The notes beneath the pieces were generated by a model. That model was not told the DNA's origin. It saw nothing but the letters and a program-made list of their open reading frames with translations, and did not search any database. Positions 36,441 to 47,459 of a stretch of 64,000 nucleotides of DNA are shown piece by piece (positions within the stretch are counted from its first letter, which is position 1; every line of letters starts with the position of its first letter). Both the position numbers and the translations under genes were made by a program. The DNA comes from Hypericum androsaemum (taxonomy: Eukaryota; Streptophyta; Magnoliopsida; Malpighiales; Hypericaceae), in NCBI GenBank assembly GCA_963995505.1, contig OZ023183.1, positions 12,830,671-12,894,670 on the forward strand, written 5' to 3'.

Positions 36441-38130
36441 AACATTCCCATGCTTAAACTTTGCTTGTCCGCAATCATGACTCAAAATAAGACATAGACT
36501 CAAAAGACTAAAGACTCAAGAGAACAAAACAAATCACCCAACATATGGAATATGCAAATAAATATTGTCAACATGAGCACTTGCATTTTAACCACATTGA
36601 ACTAATGAACCATCAACAACAGACTATCCCTAGGAATTCTTATGCCAAGCCAATTTCACAGTTCAAGTCTAGCCATAGTTTCCTATAATTTTAATCATTC
36701 AAAAAGTGGTGAAAACCACTAGAGACTCAACATCAATAAGCACAATACATGCCTGGATATTAAGACACTTATAGTGCTATTTAGCTTGGCCTCATCCCAA
36801 AATTTTTTAAGTTAGCATGATTAGCACTCAAACTTGTATGACACTTGGGACTTCACTCTTAGATGTCAATAGGCCGGGTTACAACTTTTCATTACTCCGA
36901 TTGTACATCTATAACGATCCTCAACCTCCATCCTAGTCAGGCCGAAGGCAACATCAACTCCAATTGTTTACGTGACTACAGCTCTTCCACCAGCATTCAT
37001 TAACATTCCACCATGAAATTCTACATTCCGCATTTCAATTTTCCATCCTTCCTTTCCCATTACTTAAAAATATTTCTTTCCTTTCAAAACTTAGAAGGGC
37101 AACAAGTTTTTTTATATGCCACTCGGTTAATCCTCACGCAAGTCAGCTAAAATATGTTTATGATACCGGTGGGAGTTGGTTACTATAGCCGTGCCACCCG
37201 AATTCTCTCAAGTATTATATCAATCTTGTACACTAGTGGTCGCTTAATTCAGTTATGAGATTTTTGCAAAGCAAGAACTATTTCTCAATATGGGCTTTAT
37301 CTTATCCTTGTTAATTTCATCTTGGCATGAGCTTTCCTAAGGATATTAAGTTGCTAAGGGGGCAAGAATTCAAAGTTGCAAGTTCAAGCAGGTGGTTAAC
37401 TCGACACGCAAAATACACTAAACATTTCAACTAAACATCTCGACACTTAGAGAACATCATGTCCTCATGGTATGGTTGACTCTAAACATGACACATACAA
37501 CACGAAGGAAGGAAAAAAATAAAAATAAACATACTAGTGATTACCTACATACCCACACTTAGAAAACAACATGTCTTCATGGTGTAGGTTGACCTAAAAA
37601 AATAAATAAAATAAAACACACAAGACATAACAAGCACGAGAAAATAAAGCAAATGAGTTTAGGGTTCAAGGGCTCCCTCGGGTGGTGTCTCGCTTGCTGT
37701 TGGCAGCGGTAGCTCGCATTCAGACTTGGCTAGAAGAAGACGGAGCATGACTGTGGTATGGGCTTGCTCGCACCCGGGCTTCGCTATCATCTCAAAGCCT
37801 TGTACTTGTCGCGAAGGTCAGCCGGCTTGATTTGTGGGTGCGACTTTGTTCTTCTTTAGATGCATGGTGAAATTTCTGTCAAAAAAAATAACGATGAAGC
37901 TTGAATGACGAGAAAAAAAAAATTTCTTCCTGTAAAAGTATCAATTAATTAATATAAGCATAACATGATTATAAATAAAAGAGTGAACAAGAGAATGATT
38001 GAGAAAAGGTTTCAAAATTCTGTCAAAATCCAGAAAGAGTCCAATCAATGCAAAGCAAGAACTATTTCTCAATATGGGCTTTATCTTATCCTTGCTAATT
38101 TTATTTTGCAAGGAAATTCTACTTAGCATT
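36441..38130 (-). mobile_element. 3' internal region of the truncated Gypsy element
   Basis: Lies upstream of the 3' LTR on the - strand, with the PPT at its LTR edge. Mostly non-coding, which fits the long 3' untranslated regions of some plant Gypsy lineages. A 56-bp segment (GCAAAGCAAGAACTATTTCT and onward) occurs at 37265-37320 and again at 38049-38104. No protease, RT, RNase H or integrase is present, so the 5' part is gone. The right edge is approximate. Confidence 0.6.
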
Positions 38131-39262
38131 GCGGCAGTTCCAACGATGACAACATGATTTAATGTGTGCTTGTGAAAGTGGAGATATGAAACGTGAGTGC
38201 AAGAGCTAAGGTATTACTGAGCACTGGCATGTTCGGGTATGGAACATTGCTCCTTGGTGGGAGCTTCACCTTCCTAATGTGAACCCTGAATTTGGACTCC
38301 GGGAAGACAGCATCATTGAGCGTGGATGGCGGTGTTCTGTGCATGGTGTGAAGTTGTTCTACATATGAGGTGCTAGTGTTCAGTGCATGGTGTGTCATGT
38401 CCACGTCATGGTGTGTCAGTTTCGCGTGACGTGCTCATGTGTAGGTGTCCATAACGTGGTGTGCTAGTGTTCTTCATATAGTGTGCGAGTGGTCGCCACA
38501 GCATGCTTTAAAAAAAATTCAAAAATTAACTCATATAACTTCTTTATATTACAAATTTGTCATTTAACACCCTCTTTTCTGTTTGGTACTACCGATCTTC
38601 AGTAGCCCAATCCAACTCCCTAACTTTATAGATCAATTTAAAAAAATTGCTGTACTTACAATTGAATTTTATTGCCAAGATTTGCAATGGACTTCTTCTT
38701 TTTTTAGAAAATACAATTTGTTTAATCGCTTATTTAGAAGCCTAATTGGTTATTTTCTTTTTTTTTTAAACATACACATTGTCCTGTATCTATCCTTGCA
38801 TGAATTTGCAAAGTATATCTAGGGAAAGATTTAGGCGTTTGAAGGAAATGGGTTGGTCAAATATTTTTTGAAATATCTAAACAAAATAATTGTTGAATTA
38901 CAAAAAAAAAATTATTGGATATACTTTATCTGGAAACTATCTGAAATAGATCTAAAATTATGTGCCCCTAAACAAATAGACGGTCAGGATCTATCGCTAA
39001 GCTAGACTAAACTTTCTCCCTGCACAATGAGAAATCCGAACGATTACCCGATCGAAAATTTTTTTATTTCAAAAAATAGCGTTATTTTTTTTGGTAGAAA
39101 AAAAATTGTGATGGTTTTTTTAGGGCTAAAAAAATTGTGATTGGTAGTTGCCTTGTTTTTCCGTTTACGATTAATGGGCCTTTGTTCCGACCAAAGGAAA
39201 TTTGTTGGGTCTGTGTTTTGTTTCATTTCCGGGCACAGTAAAAGTACAATACACTAAATCCG
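38131..39262. other. Intergenic DNA with a GTGCATGGTGTG-type repeat
   Basis: At 38335-38490 short words such as CATGGTGTG and GTGCTAGTGTTC recur irregularly at least four times. No supported gene elsewhere. Confidence 0.5.
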
Positions 39263-39271
39263 AGTGCCCAA

Positions 39272-39900
39272 TTTTTTTTTTCACGGGGTGTTCTAAAAGC
39301 CTTTCATTTATAATAATAAGGAGATGCATAACGGATTATAGGACATAAACATAGATAAAGCTAAGGATAACATCAAGATTAGTGTAATTGTAGACTGTAA
39401 AGCATTCCAAAATCACAAAACAAGCAAGTTAGGTATGGGTGGTATCAACATCCGTTTCGAGAGCCGAATCCACCTCCACATCAAAATTACCTGGCGGGAC
39501 CCCGGCGATGGACTGCTGGGCTGCCTGGGGAGGGGGACTTAGATCGGGACTAGGTAGGGCGAACCTGGGTCGATGGAGCTCGGGCGTTGCCAGGGGAGCC
39601 TGGGAACAGGGTGGTGCCGACGGGATCCGAGCGGATCTGAACCGGAGAAGAGTGGGTTTTGCCGGAAAGCTTGAGGACAGGGCAACACCGACCGGGTAGC
39701 GTCAGAAGCCAAAGCGATCAGGGAAGAAAGACGGTGGCTCAAAGTGGTTGTGATGCGAGCTCCAGTGGGTGGAAGGATAGTAGCTCCAGGCGGAGCAGCC
39801 AGTAGATGGCGGTAGTCCCAGGCGGCTAGGGTTTTTCTCAGAGAGAGAAGAGTTTTTCTCCAGAGAGAGGAGAGGAAAAGTGATGTCCCTCAATCTTGAT
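39272..39900 (-). mobile_element. Poly(A) retroposon, about 629 bp
   Basis: Identical 9-bp duplications AGTGCCCAA flank it (39263-39271 and 39901-39909). On the - strand it ends in an A run following CACCCCGTG, and starts with a CTCTCTCTGAGAAAAACCCTAG leader typical of LINE 5' regions. There is no reverse transcriptase, so it is either an L1 copy with an internal deletion or a non-autonomous partner. Short open frames on both strands (39439-39742) have no recognised motif. Confidence 0.85.
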
Positions 39901-39909
39901 AGTGCCCAA

Positions 39910-40400
39910 ACTCTAAATAAATACGATAGGTTCACCAAAAAAATTCTCAAGCAATCTGGTATAGTTTGACATACAAGCCTGACATTGTTTATACTTTCAG
40001 TTTCAACTAATTAACGAAGCTGATTATTTACGATTGAGCACTTAGACTAGACAAAGTAGCTTGAACCCTAAAAGGAGTTGGCAAGAATCCAAAGTCCTCA
40101 GTGAGTTTGGATATGCGCATGGAATGTTGATTTTTGGCGTTCTTCTACTCGAAATTTGATGTCGATTATCATTGGATGAAATGTAGATCTCTTTCTCAAA
40201 ATTTGAACTACATGAAAAGAAAATCCAAATTTGTTTGTTGTTTCACGGTTAAAGTTAAATGCGTCACACAAACATGAGTTTTTTTTAAAATATTTTAGGC
40301 GGATTTGATATTAAATACATATTGCGCCAATTGACCTAAATATAGACATATCATGAACACAAATACAAAACATTTATTATTTGGCTATTAGTCATATATA
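39910..40400. other. Intergenic DNA
   Basis: No supported gene or element seen. Confidence 0.5.
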
Positions 40401-40403
40401 AAT

Positions 40404-40660
40404 AAATAACTCGGGAGTTCCATAACCATAAGACAGTTTATTGATCATATTTTTCATTAATAAGTTGATTCACATTTGCTAAATAACTCGGAGTTCCATA
40501 ACCATAAGACAATTTATTGATCATATTTTTCATTAATCACTTGGTTCACATTTGCCAAATAACTCGGAGTTTCATAACCATAAGACAATTTATTGTATCC
40601 CTAAAAAAAAGACAATTTATTGTTCATATTTTCTCATTAAACAGCTGGTTCACATTTTGC
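40404..40660. repeat. 76-bp tandem repeat downstream of the LTP gene
   Basis: The word ATAACTCGG(G)AGTTCCATAACC starts copies at 40406, 40483 and 40559. Each continues with AGACAATTTATTGATCATAT and TTTTCATTAA. A fourth copy lacks the start and has a short A-rich interruption (TCCCTAAAAAAAAG). It lies about 90 bases beyond the 3' end of the LTP coding region. Confidence 0.9.
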
Positions 40661-40682
40661 TTGCATGTTCATTATAAACGAA

Positions 40683-40688
40683 TTTATT
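40683..40688 (-). terminator. Likely poly(A) signal of the LTP gene
   Basis: AATAAA on the - strand, about 60 bases downstream of the predicted TAG stop in exon 2. Confidence 0.5.
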
Positions 40689-40747
40689 TATGCATCAAAA
40701 CATGATATCTCCTCTTCACTTGATGAGATCATGCCTTCCTCCATTGC

Positions 40748-41213
40748 CTAACCGATCCTGCATGGAAATAAAGCAAAAAAAAAATCAATATAAACCATAA
40801 GGTAAGAAATAAATATCAACAAACCAAACCAAACACAAAAAAATAATCATAAATTATTACGTGTTGCAATCAACATCAGGATCAACAGGGACAGGAGTTT
40901 CGACTTTGCACAGGTCAGGAAGCTTCTTGGCGAATTTAGGCTTAACCCCAGTAGCAGTAGCAGCTTTCTTGAAGCATTTACAAAGCATCTTCCTAACTTC
41001 TGTGGAAGAAGCCTTGTCCGAAACTCGCTGGGTGGCGACGCAACAAGGGCCCGAAGGCGACGGGACGCTGCCCACCAAGAACCTTTGGCAAGGCGTCAAG
41101 GTGACTAGGGCTTCTTGGCATGTTACACCGCTCACTGTTGTTGTGCTCATTGCTAGCACCAGAAGAAGGGTCAGGAGACCACAAATGAGACCTTTCATGT
41201 TTATCTTCTTCAT
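40748..41213 (-). CDS. Type 1 non-specific lipid-transfer protein, 2 exons
   Basis: nsLTPs are small secreted proteins that carry acyl lipids to the cell surface for cutin and defence roles. Exon 1 is 41213-40861, exon 2 40757-40748. Residues 1-29 form a signal peptide. Eight cysteines lie at 32, 42, 57, 58, 78, 80, 102 and 116, with the spacing C-9-C-14-CC-19-C-1-C-21-C-13-C, which is the type 1 pattern. I infer a 103-base T-rich intron from a GTAATA donor and a TTTCCATGCAG acceptor; splicing changes the C-terminus from CNT to CNTIG (120 residues). An intron just before the stop is the known position in many LTP genes. If unspliced, a TAA at 40857-40859 gives 118 residues. A second in-frame ATG is residue 6. 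A SINE sits in the leader. Confidence 0.92.
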
Positions 41214-41227
41214 CTCTTAGATGATTT

Positions 41228-41347
41228 TTTTTTGGCGGGAAAAGAGAATCACATAAATAGAAGAAAAAAGTACACAACGAGACAAACACCTACGACCTAC
41301 CCCTAAGCAGGGGTTGGGGCCCCTGGACCGACAGGTCCAAGAGTACC
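41228..41347 (-). mobile_element. SINE in the 5' leader of the LTP gene
   Basis: A 120-bp insertion ending GTGATTCTCTTTTCCCGCC plus an A run on the - strand. It is flanked by identical 17-bp duplications, CATCTCTTAGATGATTT on the + strand (41211-41227 and 41348-41364). The 5' part (GACCTGTCGGTCCAGGGGCC) may be the rest of a tRNA-like head. The 3' A run and TSD length are typical of SINEs mobilised by L1 enzymes. The inner duplication contains the LTP start codon. Confidence 0.88.
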
Positions 41348-41350
41348 CAT
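41303..41350 (-). CDS. Upstream ORF created by the SINE, 15 codons
   Basis: The outer target duplication repeats the LTP initiator ATG with the same upstream bases (CTAAGAGATG). Reading from it runs into the SINE and gives MGTLGPVGPGAPTPA before a TAG stop. It would be the first AUG in a transcript starting below the TATA box, 90 bases upstream of the LTP start. Translation is inferred, not shown. Confidence 0.5.
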   Translation of the reverse strand: MGTLGPVGPGAPTPA

Positions 41351-41448
41351 CTCTTAGATGATTTCAATATATGAAAATTGGGTTTCTAAGTGCTTTAGGG
41401 TTAGGAATTGCTTGTTGTAGGGTTGAGAAGATTGGTGCTAGGGTTGAG

Positions 41449-41460
41449 CCTATTTATAGT
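41449..41460 (-). promoter_or_regulatory. TATA box of the LTP gene
   Basis: CTATAAATAGGC on the - strand, about 240 bases before the LTP ATG, or about 100 bases before the duplicated ATG once the 137 bases of SINE and duplication are discounted. That shorter distance is normal and supports the pre-insertion structure. Confidence 0.7.
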
Positions 41461-42762
41461 ATAAAAGTGCATTGTTCTTTAAAACGACCCGAAGAGCGGC
41501 CAGTGTGCTGCATGAATCTTGGTCTAATAAATCTAGCTGATATTCTTTTAATTTTTATACTAATAATTAGAAAATAAGTTTGATTGAGTCAAATTTAGTT
41601 TGGAAATGCTAAACAAGTGTAAAATTCTCCAATTTTTATGTACAATTTATAAAATATTCTTCAAATTGGGGAAGGTGACGGTTAGGGTTGCTGTGTTGGA
41701 TTTCTGGCTAACAAAATTGAGAAAATGGGGGAAACTTACAATTTTTTATTTTTCTCATTCCATGGTCGAACCGGTCTGTCCCGATTCAACTGAAACCCTC
41801 TTGTTATTTTGTTCTTTTTTAGTTTGTTTTCCATGCATTTGGCGTCACATGGTGGTTGTGACCTTATTAAGTCAGTTTTCTATAATAACAGGGATAGCCG
41901 TTTAACGAATATTAGAGAAAATTTTCCTTTTTAATTACTATTTGTCTCGAAATTCAATGAAATCCAATAGTTGACGATTACTTGATGCTTCTCATAATTA
42001 GTAAATTCCAAAATTTTCGGGTAAGGGCTAATTTCCTTGGCACATAGAAACAAATTTGCACTAGTTTCTTTTTTAACTTTTAGTATTTAGAATCAAAGTA
42101 CTTTCTAAAAAGTAAATCTTTTAATAATATCTTTTAGTTCGTAGCACTTCAACCGATACATTTTTAAGTAAATCTTGCCTGTTACCTTTTGTACTAATTA
42201 TCGCTGGTTAATTTGCATGGCTCATGTGGGTTGAAGTGATTCCGATGCAAATGCTTTGTTCTGGTGGTGTTGCAGTCGTGCACAGCTCTGCTCTGGATAA
42301 AGGCAACGGCCTTGTAGATGATAATTTAAAACGTCGACGGCTTTTCTTTTTAAAAAGCCCCACTACTTTGGGGTTAGATGTTGCTTGTACGTTAATTACG
42401 GGACTTCTAAAAATAACTGCTCCAATTTCAATTGATCATCTTTCTTGTATTGTAGGGATTTACCTTTAACGAGATGTATTCTTCTGACGTTCAAAAAATG
42501 TACTCTTCTGCTCCACGTGGTGGTTTCTTCTCCGAGCAGTCAATTTTCTTAATTTTTTTGATGATTTTTTTAAATATAATACAATCGTATAATAAATATT
42601 TGTTACAATATAGTTATCATAAAATATGCATACATAACCTTTACCGGTGTGGCTGCTCCAATAATATCCGCTTAAATAAATAGACATACGTATGTATATA
42701 TCCATATTTTTATCAATGTGGCCCGAATATAAGTAGACCAATTCTTATTATTCCATTGTCTT
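41461..42762. other. Intergenic DNA
   Basis: No supported gene. The frame at 42224-42469 has no recognised motif and no splice or promoter context. Confidence 0.5.
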
Positions 42763-45339
42763 TGTTAAGATTCCCAAAATTTAACTAGTTTATAATTATA
42801 TTCCTACTATATAATATATATTGGGTTTGATTTCTATAAATAGAAGGGTAGGCATAAGAGTTCTTTGGTTTTTGCTTAACACAATGGTAGTATAGACACA
42901 AGATAATTAGGCTCGAGGCATGGCCTCGCCTATGGCTTATGTACCATGTATCTCTACATATTGTAGTGATAATCATCTCGGCCCCATTGATGTAGGTCAA
43001 TTGATCGAACTACGTATATAGTGTGTTCTCGTTCTTCTTATCTCTCGCTACTATTTGTTATAGTTGTTATACATAACCGTGTCTATGCTTCCGCTGTCTT
43101 AACAAATTGGTATCAGAACTTTTGGACTTGATTCACGTAAAAATGGTGTCATACTCATTTGGATTTGTTGAAATTCAGAATTGAGGCTGTGTTTTTGAAA
43201 AAGGTGACATTTTGGTAACTATTCAAAAAATTAAGGCTATTTGTTTTGGAGGGATAGTTTGGTAATTTCTTCCAATTTGGAAATTAAGGTTATACACCCT
43301 TGAGGGAGGGCCACCACTCAACCTATGGCATTCGCCGATGTCACCAACCCCGTAGTGCTTTGTCATTCATCTGTCGTGCGTAGAAGCCGAGAGAGGAGGT
43401 CGTGCCTGATAAGAAAGGAGAAGCATTGTCGCAATACGAGGAAGAGAAGAGAACCTCGAATTCCCGCCCTTCGAAGAGAGGGAAGCCACGCCTCTCTGCA
43501 CCGTACCCGCTACGTCCTAGTGATGAGAAGAGGGAGAGAGTCGCAGAGGGAGGTCGAATCCCTGTGCTTGCGATGGAGACGCCAGAACCTGAGGAGAGAG
43601 AAAATAAGAGAGATAGATGATCTCCTCGCTCCGCGCTGCTGTCTCAAGTAGTCTGTGGCTGAGTCGAACAACCACCGCAAGCCCGTGCCACCGTCTGGAT
43701 TTCCTTTTGGTACCCATAATTTTCTTGGTGTGAAATTCTAATTTTGGGGTTTCAAAAATTTTGGTCAACTGAATTGTTGACTAACAAGATAGGGTCTAGT
43801 TGACTTTTTTGATCAACTTGTTTGACTAGTTGACTTTTGAGCTGATTGGTTATATTTTGGAGCTTATTTTATGGGCGTGGTGATTTTACTCATCCGAGTT
43901 AAATGGAATTTGACCAAGTGAAAGGTTAGATTGAGATCCTATTAAAGATTGGTTGAGATCTTGGAGATTCACAGTTGAAGACCGGTCATGTGATTTGGTT
44001 CAAGGTGGAGATTTGTTGGGTGTTTGACTTAAATATTATTGGACTTTGAGCTTGCGTCCATTAGATTCTCCTATGGCTATAGTAGACATATGCGTGTAGC
44101 TGAGATTGGTGAGAAGTTAGAGGAGCTATATGCGACTTCTTTCTCCGGAGACTCCTTTGTTTCCATGGGTTTTGATCAGGTCTTTTAGGTTCCTGATTGA
44201 TCGGTCATGGAATGGTTGTATCATGTTGGACCAAGAGGTAGATCATGTGAAGACCTTGAGCGTTGTTTAAATTAGTTACTCGACGATGAAGGCAAAAATT
44301 TAGTACAAATATGTATTTTATTTTGACTCACATATTTTATAGTATATCTTCTAGTTGCCCATGAGGATGGTGGAGTGACGTGCCATAATTCCAAGATTGA
44401 TGTCCAGAATATTTTCATGCAAAGTGATGTAAATCTTGTAGCTAGTAGAATAACATCAAGATTGATTTCCAGCAAGGTGTTCATGGGGAGATGATGTAAA
44501 GTCCAGTAGCTGGTGTCTTCATCTCCTTTTTTGACTGAGATTGGTGTTCATCCGACGATGTAACCCCATCAGTCGGTGTCTACATGAAGGTGGAGGCTAC
44601 CCGTGGAGTTGGAGATTGTTTGTCAGTTGAGAAATAGTTCGAGAGTTACCCAGTGAGAGTATATTATACTAAGAACAAGTATTAGTTATGTTTGAGCTTA
44701 TGAATTGAAGTTGGCCTATGAGATTTAGGCAGGGCACTATAGTGGTTTTTTTCAATGTGAAAAATTCTCGGTCTTGTGTGTATAATGATTTTCTACCGCC
44801 GTGTTGGTTATTTAAAATTGAAGATGAAAGGTGAGTATATATTTTCATACTTGTGGAAGATTCTATTTGAGGTGGAGTTTTCAATATTGAGCTGGATGCT
44901 ATGTTAAGCATAAAGCAAGTGGATGAGACACACTGTGAAGATGATCTGATATGGAAGATTATCTAATGAAGATTGAGAAGATGATTGATTTTGGAATTCG
45001 GTCCAATGTGGAAATTGTTAGAATTTGTCCTAGAATGCTAACTTGTTTAGAACTCTAATCCTATTGTATAACATATTGGGAGGGTAGGCACATGATTTCT
45101 TTAGTCTTTTCTTAACACAATATAGTATATGTACGACAGAGTTAGGCTCGAGGCATTGCCTCACCTATGAATTATGTACCATGTATCTCCACATATTATA
45201 GTGATAATCATCTCGATCCCATAAATGTAGGTTAGTTGACCAAACTACGTATATTGTGTGTCCTTGTTCTTCCTATCTCTTGCTACTATTTGTTATGGGT
45301 ATTATACACATCCATATTTACGGTTCTGCTGCCCTAATA
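42763..45339 (+). mobile_element. Non-autonomous Copia-type LTR retrotransposon
   Basis: The 5' LTR is 42763-43104 and the 3' LTR 45016-45339. They share GGTAGGCA(T/C)AAGA, TTAGGCTCGAGGCAT, ATGTACCATGTATCTC and GATAATCATCTCG. The primer binding site AATTGGTATCAGAAC follows the 5' LTR and a purine-rich GTGGAAAT precedes the 3' LTR. The flanks GTCTT and GTCTC look like a 5-bp target duplication with one change. The 1.9-kb interior has no gag or pol motif, so it must have relied on another element. The interior has repeated GGTGGAGA-type words, and 43325-43651 opens a short Arg-rich frame of no known family. Confidence 0.88.
43105..43119 (+). other. Primer binding site (tRNA-Met type)
   Basis: AATTGGTATCAGAAC directly after the LTR end CTTAACA; close to the standard plant TGGTATCAGAGC. 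Confidence 0.85.
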
Positions 45340-45639
45340 GTCTCTGCTACACCTTCATACAAAAGTTAGAATCCTAATAAACTAGTTTATTTCTGAGATA
45401 TGAAACTAATTTATTAAGTGTCTCAATATGACTCCAAGTATAGAATTAAGTCTTGCTTTTCAAAATCTCTAGTTGCATCCATCCAAGCAAACTAGGAGAT
45501 ATACTGTAAACAGATTTTTAAGGATTTGATGATATCAAACGTCTTAGTCAATGATCTAGAGACCTTGACAAGAAAGTCCTAATTCTATACTAGTTTATTA
45601 AAGACTTATTTACATATCAGTAAATCTAACCAATTAGCT

Positions 45640-46690
45640 TTATTAAGCAAGAAGGAATGATGGAAAGGATAAATTCATTTGGATTCCTACAAAATCACAG
45701 AAGTTTACTGTCAAGATGAGATACCATAATCTCCAACTTGCAGATTTAAGTATTGAGGATCTTAAGAATAATTTGTAGTGCAGGATTTGGAAGCTTGCAA
45801 CAACATGAAACCATTTCAGAAGAAGGATTGCTGCCAATCTAACCTGTAACTTGTGTGAAACTGAAAATGAGGATATAATTCATGCCCTCATCATCTGTCC
45901 TCATGCTAAAGTCATATGGTTCCTACCAACTTTACAACCACAAATTGAGGTAGAATGTCCATACTTCAGAACCTGGTTGCAAGTTCTTCTACTGAAGCTG
46001 GAATAAGATGATCTACACACCACCATACAATATGTTGGTTTCACTTACTACCAAATTTGGCCAGCAAGAAATGAACATTAATTTGAAGAAAAAAAACCAG
46101 AGCCTCTTCAAACTTGAAGATATGCTACAATTAAGATGATGGATTCTCCAATCTAAGAGGAGTTGTGGGGCCTAAAAGTGAGATGTTTGTTGTAAAATGC
46201 TAGCGTCCTCTAGACACGAACACATTGAAGAAGAATATGGATGCATTTTGGACATCCTATACAGAAAAGTTTGCAGCTGCTATAGTCATGAGAAATCATA
46301 GAGGCTACATATTTGATCTGCACTGAGCCCTAATAAATGCACCCACAACTATTGAAGCTGAGCTAATGGCCATCCAAGTAGCAACTAAGTATGTCAAACA
46401 ATATCTACATCTTAGTTGCACCATGATGGAGTGTGACTGTATAGTCCTAGTTGATTTCCTCAACGGACCATCATCTACGCTTGATTTGAGTACTCGCACT
46501 AGAGGTACAAACCACTCTTTTGTCCTTGCCTTTGTGCAAACTTGATTTTGTTCCTAGATTAGCTAATCAGGTTGCCAATTAGTTAGCAAAATCTACTAGA
46601 TTGAGTACTATATTAGACAATGTAGTTACCAATCGCCATAATGAACTTGAGAAACTTTTGCTGAATTACTATAATGATTAACAAAGTTCT
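45640..46690 (+). pseudogene. LINE C-terminal remnant: zf-RVT and RNase H
   Basis: The + strand shows, across several stops and frameshifts, FIWIPTKSQKFTVKMRYHNL, then a zinc-binding zf-RVT segment CNLCETENEDIIHALIICPH followed by AKVIWF. Further on lies an RNase H-like part (FAAAIVMRNHRGYIFD, then IEAELMAIQVATKYVKQYLH, then CDCIVLVDFL) and its end ANQVAN*LAKSTR. This order is that of plant L1 elements and their RNase-H-like relatives. The reverse transcriptase domain itself is not seen upstream. Confidence 0.8.
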
Positions 46691-46737
46691 AGCTTTTAAT
46701 CTTGAAAAAAATCAAGACAAAGCGAGCATTTTTATTT

Positions 46738-46838
46738 AGGGTAAAAGATATCATTGGTTAGTATTTATTTACAAATTGGGGATGGACGAAATTAGGGTAA
46801 AAGATATCATTGGTTAGTATTTATTTACAAATTTTAAC
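46738..46838. repeat. 56-bp tandem duplication
   Basis: AGGGTAAAAGATATCATTGG and following bases start at 46738 and again at 46794, with nearly two full copies. The joining words TTGGGGATGGACGAAA recur singly at about 48855. Confidence 0.9.
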
Positions 46839-47202
46839 ATATAGTTATCATTTTTTTTGTCTTTTTATGGTTAGAGGACTCTATAATCACTCTAGATATT
46901 TTTGAATTGTAAAAATTAGGAAAAAGTACACATAAGTACCCTTTAGTTTTACCGATTATTACTTGGGTACTCTGTAGTTTTTGAACTGTAAAAAAGGTCC
47001 AACTTATTCGCGTATTTTGTCACGGACTGGTCCCGAGCTCCGATCCACTTTTTTTTTGAACGGCATCATTTTATACCCAACGTGGACTGCCACGAGGCAT
47101 TGAATGGGATTGTTTGATGTTGATTTGGCGATGATAAATTAAATTTTAGTACCAAATTAAAAAAATTATGAAAATACCAAAAATAAAAATAAATTCCGCT
47201 GC

Positions 47203-47273
47203 CAGGTTAATTGAACCCGAGTCGTCTGGTTGAAAGCCCGACATCATCACCAACTAGGCTACAACAACAAAGG
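47203..47273 (-). other. tRNA-Glu-like segment, MULE 1 left TIR
   Basis: On the - strand GTAGCCTAGTTGGTGATGAT matches the 5' half and A box of tRNA-Glu; the loop CTTTCAA would carry anticodon TTC (Glu), and CGGGTTCAATT is a B-box-like T arm. The acceptor stem is not paired, so it is a tRNA relic. Confidence 0.7.
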
Positions 47274-47459
47274 TGTTCGTCAAACGCAGCATGTAGTTTA
47301 TTTAATCAACTTATAAGGCGTGCTTCCCACTGCTCATCTTCTTTCTCCTGGCTCATCTTCTCTATTCAATAACAAAGGTCAAATAGAACCCAAGAAAACC
47401 CCAAATTAGAATTACAAAAAAAATTAAGAGGAAAATTTAGATTATTTCACACCACCACG

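Noticed and set aside
40861..41220. 119-codon + strand frame over the LTP gene
   Set aside because: Exact antisense of the LTP exon, with no motif of its own.
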